DNA from: Portunus trituberculatus | Lineage: Eukaryota; Arthropoda; Malacostraca; Decapoda; Portunidae | Length of the DNA stretch: 64,000 nucleotides | Reading direction: 5' to 3' | NCBI RefSeq assembly: GCF_017591435.1 | Contig: NC_059289.1 | Coordinates: 8,863,847-8,927,846 of the forward strand | Part shown: positions 12,985 to 25,499 of the stretch, one piece after another | Position numbering within the stretch: the stretch's first letter is position 1 | How the letters are laid out: each line of letters starts with the position of its first letter | Notes under the pieces: model-generated | Told to the model about the DNA's origin: nothing | Databases searched by the model: none | Seen by the model: the letters and a program-made list of their open reading frames with translations, nothing else | Position numbers and translations under genes: made by a program

Positions 12985-13141
12985 GCTGCTCAAGTTTTTA
13001 AGAGTGCTTTTTCTTGTTCCAGTAACAGATAAACGGCATTTTTGCATTATCAAAAGGAGGAACAGTCTTGAGGACCAGGCTAATCATCTCTGTGCCCACT
13101 GAAATAGTCGTGGTCAGGGAACAAAGCGTTTCTGAATATGG
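12985..13141 (-). mobile_element. ~200 bp TIR element, copy E
   Basis: Ends AACAAAGCGTTTCTGAATAT. Read on the minus strand it gives the family start (CATATTCAGAAACGCTTTG). The far end is truncated near 12985. Confidence 0.58.
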
Positions 13142-13154
13142 GAAGGGAGGAGGA

Positions 13155-13285
13155 GGTGGTGGTGGTGGTGGTGGTGGTGGTGTGGCGTGCGAGGAGCGAG
13201 GCTGGGAGTGACGAAGGGCGTGGACGCGTGCGGTGACCTTAGGGAGCGAGGGACGAGAGGAGAGGTGGCACGGGGCGAAAATAGT

Positions 13286-13329
<44 letters not shown>
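13155..13329. repeat. (GGT)n and (CA)n
   Basis: (GGT)n at about 13155-13182 and (CA)n at about 13287-13329 around a GC-richer unique stretch. Confidence 0.92.
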
Positions 13330-13333
<4 letters not shown>

Positions 13334-13606
13334 GGCCAGGGTCTCGCTTAGTCCTTGCTGTTTAGAAAATGTGAGGAAATAGTGCCACAGTGCCAGGCCC
13401 CAGGAGAAGAGACAGCACCGAGTCCTAACACGATTGTCGCACCTAGCCCTCTTCACCCTGTTGACCTGACCAGACCTCACCTCACTTCACCTAACGATTG
13501 AACCTGAGTTGATCTAACCCGAGGTGGTCTGATCTACCGCTCCACTCTCTTATCCTGTGTGCTGCCTAACATGATCTCTTATTGCAGTCCCCTCCCTCTT
13601 CCCCCC

Positions 13607-13973
<367 letters not shown>

Positions 13974-14286
13974 ACTCTTCTTCCCTCTTTCTCCTCTTCT
14001 TCCTCCTCCATTTACAAAGACCATTTTCTTTCTCTTTTATCCTTCCTATCACTCTTGCATTTCATTCCTCTGCTCTCTTTTCCACATTACTAGCATTTTT
14101 CCTCCCTCCCCCTAGTTTCCCGTCCCTCTCCCTCTCCCTCTCCCTTTTCCCTTGTCACGGACCCAATATGCCCGCCATCTGTCCAAAATGACCACCATTA
14201 AGCCTACATCATCACCACCTCATAAATTTGTAATGACTCTGATCTGTTTACTTGATCACAGCAGCGGAGGTGAGGCGCCAAGTAAC

Positions 14287-14323
<37 letters not shown>

Positions 14324-14599
14324 GGTAGGGATTCTGGGGGAGTATGACAAAAGTGATGAGTGATGCGTGAGTAAAAGCATATTCTTGTTTACATTTCTAT
14401 GAATCGGTGAGTGTCTATTGGATTTGTGGTGAAAGGAATGAGTGTGTTGGGATGGTGACTGTAGTGTGGGATGATAGTGATGACGGTGACTGCAGTCTGC
14501 CTCGCCACTATCACTACTGCCACAGTCAGCCACAGCAGAAGCAGTTATACATATACGTAAACACAGCAAAACAGCAGCAGTAGTAGCGGCAGCGGCAGC

Positions 14600-15120
14600 A
14601 GCAGCAAGGAAAGACAAGCCAAGAGTGAGGCAAGTGGGTGGAGGAGGGGCGGCGGGGCGGCGGGGCGGCCTCTGGGGTGGAGCCGCCCAGATCATGCATA
14701 CACAATGAGGCGCGCGCCGCTCCCACCATTATTGCTCTCAAGTGTTTTCATGTTCGAATTCCGCCGACCAGACGCCGACCTGCGCTTCGTGTTTCTTCTT
14801 TGTCTCCCAGACCCGCTTCCCTGTCCACCCCCACGCCGTCCTGCACGCCCACCCGCGCCCCCACACGCCCTGCCGCCCCGCCGGAACCTCCCTGACGGCG
14901 ACGGGGGCGATGGGAGGCGGTATGGGCGCGGCGGCGGCGGGTAACGCGCGGGACGTTTTCTCCCAGTTTATCTCCACGATTGATGATGCCAATTTGGCCG
15001 CCATTAGGAAAAACCGTCGACCCGGGACGACTTTACCCGAGGAGGCTCCGACGGTGAATATTGGTCACCTCCAGGGCCCAGGATGCCTGGGCTAGCAGGA
15101 TTGGCGGGGCGGGGCGGGTG
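14600..15120. promoter_or_regulatory. CpG-rich patch, possible promoter region
   Basis: The only markedly GC- and CpG-rich stretch in the window (GGCGGGGCGGCGGGGCGG near 14650, then many CG dinucleotides to about 15120). It lies about 2.5 kb upstream of the TIMM29 start codon on the + strand and could be a promoter with a 5' exon. It also overlaps the exon candidate 14811-15095. Promoter function is inference from composition and position only. Confidence 0.35.
14811..15095 (+). CDS. candidate coding exon in CpG-rich DNA
   Basis: A good 3' splice-like site (TTTCTTCTTTGTCTCCCAG) ends at 14810. The following frame is open to a stop at 15093-15095. The N-terminal part is Pro/His/Ala-rich. The later part (from about 14945) reads DVFSQFISTIDDANLAAIRK and continues to NIGHLQGPGCLG, which looks like ordinary protein. 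Alternatives are a start at the internal ATG near 14910, or a splice donor inside (GTGAAT at about 15053) so that the stop is not used. I do not recognise a family. It could be a terminal exon of an upstream + strand gene or a 5' exon. Confidence 0.35.
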   Translation, partial: TRFPVHPHAVLHAHPRPHTPCRPAGTSLTATGAMGGGMGAAAAGNARDVFSQFISTIDDANLAAIRKNRRPGTTLPEEAPTVNIGHLQGPGCLG

Positions 15121-15660
15121 GAGTTGCGGGGAGATGGTTACTAAGACAATGAGGGGGAGTTGGAGGCCGAGTGGTGACGCGAAATCAGCAGGATAGTGTG
15201 TGAGAAGTGTGGTTAAGTAGGCAGCGAGTGATGGGAGGTATTGGTGATGGGGGCGACGAGAGGTGATGGAGGTAGTGATGCCATAGAAGGGAGGAGGGGC
15301 GGGGGAGTGAGGCTTAACTTTCTTTACATGACGAGGGAAATGGTGAAGATGATGGCGACGTTGTGGAGCAGAGAAATGCTATAGGGAAAACTGGCCTGAG
15401 TGGCAATTGGCAGTATATTACGTATTTTTACCAGTGAGGACAAAACTATAGCTACTGACAGGAGAGGAACAACATATATCCTAGCTCAATCCCTCCATAA
15501 GCAAGTCTCCTTCTCCTCCTCCCCGTTAAACAATTAATCCATGTGCACCAGCTCTGTTCGGAAACCTTCAAGCAATGCCTGCCTGGCTTTCCGACCAAAC
15601 CAGCGCCAATCATGGTTTAAAAATTGCTACTTACTTAGCCGGGATACCTTCCAAGTGCAC
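15120..15660. other. no recognisable gene
   Basis: G-rich then mixed sequence. No domain, repeat family or convincing exon is visible. Confidence 0.45.
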
Positions 15661-15674
15661 GAAGAAACCACGTC

Positions 15675-15903
15675 TTTTTTTTTTTTTTTTTTTTTACCAT
15701 GTGGGCTTTTCACGGGAATTTATGGGCTAAAGGGGATACTTTTTGGGTACCCCCTATCTCAAAGCCCACCCGCTAGGAAACCGTTGCCCCTGAGTGAGGA
15801 AGCCCAACCTACACTCGGACTGTGGACAGGATTCGAACCCGTGCGCTTGGAGACCCCTCGGATCCCAAAGCACGCATGGTTCCACTGTACCACGGCGGTC
15901 CTC
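15675..15903 (-). mobile_element. tRNA-like SINE with poly(A) tail
   Basis: On the minus strand a tRNA-like head (about 15903-15832) has an A-box-like TGGTACAGTGGAACC and a B box GGTTCGAATCC. A body with GTTGGGCTTCC and GCGGGTGGGCTTT follows, and a poly(A) tail appears as 21 T at 15675-15695. It is a different family from the (AC)n-tailed SINEs, with no shared body and a different tail. Confidence 0.72.
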
Positions 15904-15926
15904 CCCTTCCCTCCCTGCTATATCTC

Positions 15927-15930
<4 letters not shown>

Positions 15931-15958
<28 letters not shown>
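15931..15958. repeat. (CA)n microsatellite
   Basis: Short (CA)n of about 28 bp next to the SINE head. Confidence 0.9.
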
Positions 15959-15960
<2 letters not shown>

Positions 15961-16390
15961 TTTTTTTCCCCTCAAAATCCTGCAGAATGGGAAGAAAAAA
16001 AGAGCAAACTATATCATAACACAATATTTGCTCAAGATTTTATTATATAGTAGAGAAGCTTGTGTCCCCACTGATAAGTGTGGCTAGCATAGAAAAAGCA
16101 AGTATTGTGGTGGTGTAACATTAGCTAACATCCTTACCAACGTGCACCATCCTCCTGTAAGCTATCCTCTGAAAAGTGAGCGGAAGAATCCCAACCGCAC
16201 TGTTCATCCTCTATTTTTTTTTTTTTTTTCCTTTATGAGGTTATTTGAAGCAAAGCAGAGTCCATTCCTGATTCTATAGGCCACTATTGTCACCCGGAAA
16301 TGTAACGCGTATGCAACGGCCTAAGGAGAGAGAGGAGGAAGGCACGAACAGGATTGCATTCATATTATGCACTACGATGTGCAGACTGTG

Positions 16391-16660
16391 AGAGGAAAGA
16401 TGTGGATGCAAAGGGTGGACAGAATGGACGGGAATGAAAGATGGAAGAGAGCATGATGAGTGAGCAGCAGAATGAAACCACGAAGAAGAGTGTGAAGAGC
16501 AGAGCAGACTGGAAAAGGAAAGATGTGGATGCTCGAGATGGACAGAATCCTGACAGAGAGGAAAGGTGGAAAGCTTGGGTGTGGGAGGGAGCTGAGTGGC
16601 GCGTTGAGTGTGTGGCGCAGACTGGGAGGTAAAATGTGGATATTGAAGGTGGATAGGAGA
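16391..16660. repeat. imperfect ~115-125 bp tandem repeat
   Basis: GGAAAGATGTGGATGC followed by GATGGACAGAAT recurs at 16393, 16518 and, diverged (AAAATGTGGATATTG), at about 16629. This implies about 2.5 imperfect units. Non-coding. Confidence 0.5.
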
Positions 16661-16699
16661 TTAACCGTTGAAAAATGGAGAGAAAGGATGAAACTGAGA

Positions 16700-17185
16700 G
16701 AAGGATGAAAGGAAAAGGGGAAAATGGAAGGAATAAAGAGTAAAATGAAAAGATGGTGTAATAAACGAAAGAAAAGAATACATATAACTAGGAAATTATT
16801 TTGACAGTATACTTGATAAACTTTATAGTTAAACAAACATCACACGGGAGACATAAGACTAGATATTGTAACCTACACACTACAATACATCATCACTACA
16901 TGAGCTATGGTGGCTACATCAGCACAAACCTTTCTCCTTGTTGTTCATCTTTGTATCGCTTCTTAATTCACGAGTCCTTGCTTCTGCCATCTCTTGCATT
17001 ACTCCTTCATCACTATACCACACTGCTTCTTCCGTTCACACTCTCCATCACATCACAGTGATCACACTATCCACAGTTGTTAACTTGTTATATAAACGTC
17101 AAACTGGCGTACTTTATTATTATTATTATTTTTTTTTTTTTTATCAATTCGTCCAGAGTTTGGTCTTTGTATCAGTTGATGTTTC
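16700..17185. other. no recognisable gene
   Basis: AT-rich DNA with a (TTA)n/T-run at about 17114-17145. Nothing coding is visible. Confidence 0.45.
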
Positions 17186-17189
17186 TAAT

Positions 17190-17577
17190 CTGTTTTATTC
17201 TGCTGTCCATCACGTTCTTCCGCTGACATTCTCTCATCATAGTCAATTTCTTTGTTATCTTGTATCCTCAGATTGTCAAAAAAGTAATTGTCCAATATTG
17301 TTTCGTCTCCAGTCTGATGTTGTTTCTTATATTTTCAACTCTGTCCATCAAGTTCTTCCTCTAATTTTCTCTCTTCTTTCACATTTCATACACCATTTTC
17401 TTTTTCTCTTGTATCCTCAGATTGTCAAATTAATTGTCTTATATAATTCCTTCTGCAGTCTGATGATGTTTCTTATCTTTTTAATTCTTCGAGTCCTTCC
17501 GCTATTTTTTTTTTTTTTCTCATCTTTCACATTTCATACACCTTTCTCTTTTCTCTTGTATCCTCAGTGTCATAAAG
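17190..17577. repeat. ~148 bp tandem triplication ending in splice-acceptor-like motifs
   Basis: Three head-to-tail units each contain a pyrimidine-rich tract ending TTGTATCCTCAG, with AG at 17270-17271, 17419-17420 and 17566-17567 (spacings 149 and 147). Units also share TTTCACATTTCATACACC and CAGTCTGATG. The third AG is 50 nt before the TIMM29 ATG and could be the 3' splice site of the exon that carries the start codon. Confidence 0.75.
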
Positions 17578-17617
17578 TAATATTTTCCTGTTAGTTTCTT
17601 CGTTCTCCACTTCACTG

Positions 17618-17753
17618 ATGCTCAAGCAGAGATCAAGATTCAAGAGCGCCATGATGGAGGTGTGGAGGCGAGGTCTGTCTTCCTCAGCGCTCAGATTATC
17701 ATGGAAATTAAGACTTCCCCGTAGATTGAGAGGCGGTTTGCTGGAGAAATGGG
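17618..17753 (+). CDS. TIMM29: TIMM29 coding exon 1
   Basis: ATG at 17618, then 45 codons and one base of the next. The donor G|GTAATT is at 17754. The Arg-rich N-terminus (RFKSAMMEVWRRGL...LRLPRRLRGG) fits a mitochondrial protein. The C-terminal LLEKWG joins to DYW in exon 2. Confidence 0.8.
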
Positions 17754-20700
17754 GTAATTTATGACATTATGTACCTATATTATTGTAGCTTTGGTTAAAA
17801 TAAGGTTGTTTTCTCCGTTTGGCGCGGTGACAAGTTGGGAACATGAGCCAAGTTGATGTTATTGTGTGTATTTGTATGAGTTAGGATCCATTTATGTGTG
17901 TGTCATTATCCTAGTATCTCTGTAAGCTGTAAGAGCCACAGGGATGCTTGCTAGTGTTGTCATGGGTGGTTTTCAATAACCAATTCTCATTTTATTTTAT
18001 TTTTTCTTATTTATTTGATTTTATTTTTATTTATTTATTTTTTTTTAGAGCCCATCAGAAACACGTTGGAATTAGTGGGAAAAGGCAACAGTAGATTTGC
18101 AGTTTCACCCAATATCCCCAGTCTCTAGCCACACCCCCCCCAACCCCTCCAGCAAGCTTGGGGGCCTGTGGGGAACCGGGTTTTTTTTTTTTTTGGGGTG
18201 GGGCACATACGAGTGATGTATAAACTTTGAAAATATAGGGAAATTTCCCTACAAGTCAAGAAAATTTCCTAAATGTAGCAAACAACCAAAAACCTATTAT
18301 AACCAGAGAGCTGTGCCCCCCTTGAACATCCACCACTAGTATATTTGAACACAACCGGTAAGCTGAGGAGACCAAGTCTAACGTAACCTAACCTTGTTTT
18401 ACCTATCCTAATCTAACCTAACCTAACCGAGCCTTACCTAACCTAGCCTAACCTAACCTAACCTGACCTATTCAAACGTAATGTAACTCCCCAAAAAAGT
18501 ATTGGAAATCTAGGGATATTTCCCTACAAGTGAAAGAAATTCCCTAAGTATACAAAGAAATTGACAGTTGCCATAGTTATGTAATATGTGCCTCATACAC
18601 TCATATAGGTAAAGTGTAGGGTAGCAGCACATAAAATACCTTAAGAAGAAGTGGAGGGTCCAGCCTCTGAATGAGTGTCCAATTCCTCAAGAGGAATAGG
18701 CGGCGAACGCTGTCCAGTACACCGTGTTGCTGTAGGAAGATGATCACTACACTTGACTGTTAATAAAATTTCGCAATAAACTCCTAGTATGTGTAAGTGC
18801 ACTCTCCACATATATCCCGCACAGAAGCCATGGTGTTACTAACCCTCTTTATCAAAATGTAGGCAGTTTATCCCTCCCTAGACACACATGCATGTAGATG
18901 ATTGGCTGGAGGAAATGATGACTTCCATGATTGGCAGCAGGCAACCGGACGTCATTTAATGTCAGAACACATGACTGAGAGTCATGCACTTAGAGCATCT
19001 GCACAGCATTGATAACAAACACACGAACACACTCACTATCCTTTCAATGACTGCGGAAACAGGATCCCAGCTAAAAACTGAGGTAAATCTCAGAAATTCC
19101 GTCCCGACCTTATTATTCGTTTGCGACAAGGTAATATGGGGTTAGAAATGCTCCTAGCAGTGTGATCTAGACTGTGAGACACTTCATACTTTACGTGTAA
19201 TTTGTTGGGGGGAAACGGCAATTAAACCAAGCCAACAAAATATCAGCCGCCCCTTCGATACTTGGTAGTGTTGTCATGGCGTGTTTTCAATAGGCAATTA
19301 TTTTATTTTATTTTATTTGTTTATTTTCATAATTATCACCAAAATCTTGGAAGCCCAGAACTGTTTGCTCTCCCATCTTGAATTAAAAAACCACAGGGAT
19401 AATTATTAGTTCTCATGCATGTATTTCAAGTTTTTTTTTTTTTCCATTTCCATAATTCATTTTTATAATTACAGAAGTCCTTTAGGTAGTGCATATTCTG
19501 CCATAAGGACTGTTTTTCAAAAGCCGCAAGAGTAGACGATAGGGTTTGTTTGGTCATTTTGCAGTTTCATTCAACCCTGGAATTTGTGATGTGGCTTATG
19601 TTTTTCTGGTGAGAAATGTAGTAAAGTGATTGATGGTATATGTCAGTTCCAGCGCAAATTAATATTTTTCAAGTTTGGACTTTTTTGTTTGTTCTATAAG
19701 CACAATATACTGAAAGCACTGTGACGACCATTTATTATCACTGTTTTTATGGATGTTTTCTAGTTGGTGATGTAGAATATTTATTAGCCATTTCACTGCT
19801 GTACATCATTCCTTCATCACTGGCCTGATGGAGACCAACTCTGCACACACCTTCACTCATCATACTGGCTAGATATTGCAAAATCTATTCTTTTTATATC
19901 AATCTTTCTTGGAGTGATTACAAAGATTCCACATATTGGCCCGTACTTATAAAACGTTCCTAGGAACGACGCAAAATTGTGCTCAGCTAGAAAAATTCTT
20001 AGGCACGACTTACAAAAGTGACCCAGGACATTCCTACTCGATCCTAGGTAAGATTTTCGCCTAGGTGAAGATTGTTGCTACTTTGGAAATTAATTTATTT
20101 TCATTTTGTATGGTAACCATGGCATAGTAATAAGGGGGCAAGTCGGGCAAATCCCCTGAGCAGCACATTTCTCAGTGGCGGCACAAGTGAGGCTACTGAG
20201 AGTATTGGTGTTCAGACCGTTATTTTAGAATTTGCAACATTGAAGGCATGCAAAATAATGATTTAAAGGTGATGGATGTATAATATAATATGTATACATA
20301 ATACACAAATGCTTAATTTCACATTTTAATTATTTTCGGGTGCAGCATTTCCAGGTTTCACTCCCATGTACATCTATCTCTCACTACGCCGCTGTATGAA
20401 AGGGCTGTGGTATTTAACAGAGTATAAAATTTTGTGATGTGTCACCTTAGCATTATTCACTACCTATCTTGGGAAAAAAGAAAAGAAAACATCTTCCAGT
20501 AATACATGTAAACCTAATTCCAACTGAAGCAGTTTATGTAAAGTGGTTCTGAATTGATCAGAAAACAAAATTCAGTGGTTATATTAGAAGAAATATCTTG
20601 GTTAGGTTAAGTTTGGCTAGGTTAAACTTGGTTAGGTTAAGTTTAGTAAGGTTAAATTGGGTTAGGTTAACTTTAGTTGTATAAAACGGAGTTAGGTTAT

Positions 20701-23700
20701 CTGGTTAAATTAAATTGAGTTAAGTTTCACTACATTAACTTTGGTTAGGTTAAGATTAGTTAAGTTACATTGAGTTAGGTTAACTTTGTTTAGGTTAAAC
20801 AGTTAGGTTGGATCAGATTATATTATTTGCTTCACAATTAATGACATGATAATAGATTACTTGCTTCAGTACACTTCTTACATTCAGCCATATGGTGTAC
20901 ACAAGGCAGTTCCTTTTCACCACCCTTGAAATAATCCAATATTAATTTTATCCATCCCACATATAATCCTTATCCATACTTTCATCCAACAGTCTTTTAA
21001 AGCTACTCATCTCAGTAATTACATGTTTACTCAGCCCATTCACAACTATGTTAGAGAATGAATATCTACCTACATGTTATGCATATCATAGTTTTTCCTA
21101 GTTACATCCATTGTCATGTCTCCTATCCTGTTTACATATTTCTAAAACCTGATTGGTTTCTTTTGCTAATTCCTTTCACCCATTTGAAAAAAAACATGGT
21201 TAGTGTTTTATTAATATTCATGCTTTACAGCTCCACAATACACTGATGCAGCATAATTGTTACTCACCTTAGTAAAATCACCACCTTCATCTCAGGTGTT
21301 CCTCTGTGTCGGACTTTGAAGGGCGTCTCATCACATGTCTGTCACAAATATGACCCGTGCATGATCCAAGCAATTCATCTTGACAAGTTTTTCGTTGTTA
21401 TAATCACATAGCATGTGCTTTTGCATCCACAGGCTCTCGTCCCCACAGGTTCTCGTCCCCACAGGTTCTCGTCCCCACAGGCTCTTGTCCCCACAGGCTC
21501 TCGTCCCGACAGGCTCTCGTCCCCCACAGGCTCTTGTCCCCACAGTCTCTCGTCCCCACAGGCTCTCATCCCCACAGGCTCTCGTCCCCACAGGCTCTTG
21601 TCCCCACAGGCTCTCATCCCCACAGGCTCTCGTCCCCACAGGCTCTTGTCCCCACAGTCTCTCGTCCCCACAGTCTCTCGTCCCCACAGTCTCTCGTCCC
21701 ACAGTCTCTCGTCCCCACAGGCTCTCGTCCCAACAGGCTTTCTTCCCTACAGGCTCTCATGCCCATAGTTTCTTGTCCCCACAGGCTCTCATCCCCACAG
21801 GCTCTCGTCCCCACAGGCTCTCGTTGCCACAGTCTCTCGTCCCCACAGGCTCTCATCCCCACAGTCTCTCGTCCCCACAGTCTCTCGTCCCCACAGTCTC
21901 TCGTCTCCACAGGCTCTCGTCCCCACAGGCTCTCATCCCCACAGGCTCTCGTCCCTACAGGCTCTCGTGCCCATAGTTTCTTGTCCCCACAGGCTCTCGT
22001 CCCCACAGGCTCATATCCCCACAGGCTCTCGTCCCCACAGGCTGTCGTCCCCACAGGCTCTTGTCCCCACAGTCTCTCATCTCCACAGGCTCTCATCCCC
22101 ACAGGCTCTCGTCTCCATAGTCTCTCATCCCCACAGGCTCTCGTCCCCACAGGCTCTTGCATCCACAGGCTCTTGTCCCCACAGTCTCTCATCCCCACAG
22201 GCTCTCGTCCCCACAGGGTCTCGTCCCCACAGGCTCTCGTCCCCACAGGTTCTTGTCCCCACAGTCTCTCGTCCCTACAGGCTCTCGTCTTCACAGGCTC
22301 TTGTCCCCACAGGCTCTCATCCCCACAGGCTCTTGTCCCAACAGGCTCTTGTCCCCACAGTCTCTCGTCCCTACAGGCTCTCGTCTTCACAGGCTCTCGT
22401 CCCCACAGGCTCTCGTCCCCACAGGCTCTTGTCCCCACAGGCTCTTGTCCCCGCAGGCTCTTGTCCCCACAGGCTCTCGTCCCCACAGGCTCTTGTCCCC
22501 ACAGGCTCTCGTCCCCACAGTCTCTCGTCCCCACAGGCTCTTGTCCCCACAGGCTCTTGTCCCCACAGGCTCTCATCCCCACGTGCTCTTGTCCCCACAG
22601 GCTCTCGTCCCCACAGGCTCTTGTCCCCACAGTCTCTTGTCCCCACAGGCTCTTGTCCCCACAGGCTCTTGTCCCCACAGGCTCTCATCCCCACAGGCTC
22701 TCATCCCCACAGTCTCTTGTCCCCACAGGCTCTCATCCCCACAGGCTCTCATCCCCACAATCTCTTGTCCCCACAGGCTCTCGTCCCAACAGGCTCTTGT
22801 CCCCACAGCCTCTCATCCCCACAGGATCTCATCCCCACAGGCTCTCATCCCCACAGGCTCTCATCCCCACAGGCTCTCATCCCCACAGGCTCTCATCCGC
22901 ACAGTCTCTTGTCCCCACAGGCTCTCGTCCCAACAGGCTCTCATCCCCACAACCTCTCATCCCCACAGCCTCTCATCCCCACAGGATCTCATCCCCACAG
23001 GCTCTCATCCCCACAGGCTCTCATCCGCACAGTCTCTTGTCCCCACAGGCTCTCGTCCCAACAGGCTCTCGTCCCCACAGCCTCTCATCCCCACAGCCTC
23101 TCATCCCCACAGGATCTCATCCCCACAGGCTCTCGTCCCCACAGGCTCTTGTCCCAACAGTCTCTTGTCTCCACAGGCTCTCATCCCCACAGCCTCTGGT
23201 CCCCACAGGCTCTTGTCCCCACAGTCTCTTGTCTCCACAGGCTCTCATCCCCACAGGCTCTTGTCCCCACAGTCTCTTGTCCCCACAGGCTCTTTTCCCA
23301 CAGTCTCTTGTCCCCACAGGCTCTTGTCCCCACCCCACAGGCTCTTGTCCCCACAGTCTCTTGTCCCGACAGGCTCTCATCCCCACAGGCTCTCATCCGC
23401 ACAGTCTCTTGTCCCCACAGTCTCGTCCCAACAGGCTCTCGTCCCCACAACCTCTCATCCCCACAGCCTCTCATCCCCACAGGATCTCATCCCCACAGGC
23501 TCTCATCCCCACAGGCTCTCATCCGCACAGTCTCTTGTCCCCACAGGCTCTCGTCCCAACAGGCTCTCGTCCCCACAGCCTCTCATCCCCACAGCCTCTC
23601 ATCCCCACAGGATCTCATCCCCACAGGCTCTCGTCCCCACAGGCTCTTGTCCCAACAGTCTCTTGTCTCCACAGGCTCTCATCCGCACAGCCTCTGGTCC

Positions 23701-25499
23701 CCACAGGCTCTTGTCCCCACAGTCTCTTGTCTCCACAGGCTCTCATCCCCACAGGCTCTTGTCCCCACAGTCTCTTGTCCCCACAGGCTCTTTTCCCCAC
23801 AGTCTCTTGTCCCCACAGGCTCTTGTCCCCACCCCACAGGCTCTTGTCCCCACAGTCTCTTGTCCCGACAGGCTCTCATCCCCACAGGCTCTCGTCCCCA
23901 CAGTCTCTTGTCCCCACAGTCTCTCATCCCCACAGGCTCTCATCCCCACAGGCTCTCGTCCCCACAGTCTCTTGTCCCCACAGTCTCTCATCCCCACAGG
24001 CTCTCATCCCCACAGGCTCTCGTCCCCACAGTTTCTTGTCCCCACAGTCTCTCATCCCCACAGGCTCTTGTCCCCACAGGCTCTTGTCCCCACAGTCTCT
24101 TGTCCCGACAGGCTCTCATCCCCACAGGCTCTCATCCCCACAGGCTCTTGTCCCCACAGTCTCTTGTCCCCACAGCCTCTCATCCCCACAGGCTCTCATC
24201 CCCACAGGCACTCGTCCCCACAGTCTCTTGTCCCGACAGGCTCTCATCCCCACAGTCTCTTGTCCCCACAGGCTCTCATCCCCACAGGCTCTTGCATCCA
24301 CAGGCTCTTGTCCCCACAGGCTCTCATCCCCACAGGCTCTTGTCACCACAGGCTCTTGTCCAGTAAATCAAATCATTCCGTAACGGGGAAGGCTGGCTGG
24401 GTGACCAGCAGACGACCGTGGTGAATCTGGGAATGGAGTAAAAAGTGGGAAATGGAATTCAATGTGAACAAAAGCCATGTCATGGAAATGGGAAAGAGTG
24501 AAAGACGACCTGTGGGAATCTATAAGATGAGAGATGGAGTAGAACTGGAGAAAGTTAAAGAGGAAAAGGACTTAAGAGTGACGATGGAAGAAAACAATCA
24601 ACCAGTAAGCCATATTGATAGAAATTTTAGAGAAACATATAATTTGCTAAGGAATATTGGAATAGCATTTCACTACATGGACAAAGAAATGATGAAGAGA
24701 TTGATAAGTACTATAATAAGACCCAGATTGGAATATGCAGGAGTAGTGTGGACCCCTCATAAAAAGAAACACATAGGGAAATTGGAGAGACTACAAAAAA
24801 TGGCTACAAGAATGATTCCAGAATTTGAAGGGATGACATATGAGGAGAGACTAAAGGCTATGGATCTACCAACCCTGGAACAAAGAATTCAGAGAGGAGA
24901 CCTGATACAAGTTTATGAATTGATGAACAGAATGGACCAAGTGGATAATGAGAAACTGATCCTGAGAGAAGAATATGACATCCGAAGCACAAGATCGCAT
25001 AGTAAAAAGCTGAGAAAAGGAAGATGTCTGAGAGATGTTAAAAAATATAGTTTCCCGCATAGATGTATTGAGACGTGGAACAGTTTAAATGAAGAAGTAG
25101 TGTCTGCAACGAGTGTGCATACTTTTAAAGTAAGATTGGATAAGTGTAGATATGGAGATGGGGCCACACAAGCATAAAGCCCAGGCCCTGTAAAACTACA
25201 ACTAGGTAGATACACACACCGCATAGTGTAGTGGTTAGCATGCTCGACTCACAATCGAGAGGGCCGAGTTCGAGTCCCGGTAAGTGGCGAGCAAATGGGC
25301 AAGCCTTTTTAATGTGTGGCCCCTGTTCACCTAGCAGTAAATAGGTACAGGATGTAACTCGAGGGGTTCTGGCCTCGCTTTCCTGGTGTGTGGAGTGTGT
25401 TGATGTGGTCTCAGTCCTACCCAAAGATTGGTCTATGAGCTCTGAGCTCACTCCGTAATGGGGAAGACTGGCTGGGTGACCAGCAGGCGACTGAGGTGA

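Noticed and set aside
16938..17594. 218-codon hydrophobic open frame on +
   Set aside because: It overlaps the ~148-bp tandem triplication and T-runs. The Phe/Leu/Ser bias reflects pyrimidine-rich DNA.
18378..18480. A true chromosome end
   Set aside because: The repeat is short and degenerate, with long non-telomeric DNA on both sides.
21421..24362. CRISPR-like array
   Set aside because: 16-bp units are directly tandem without unique spacers, in a eukaryotic intron.
21534..24383. 949-codon repetitive protein
   Set aside because: The 16-bp unit is open in all three + frames and partly in minus frames, so the frame carries no coding signal.
25245..25285. Functional tRNA-Val gene
   Set aside because: Same reason: a tRNA-like head continuous with a repeated SINE body.
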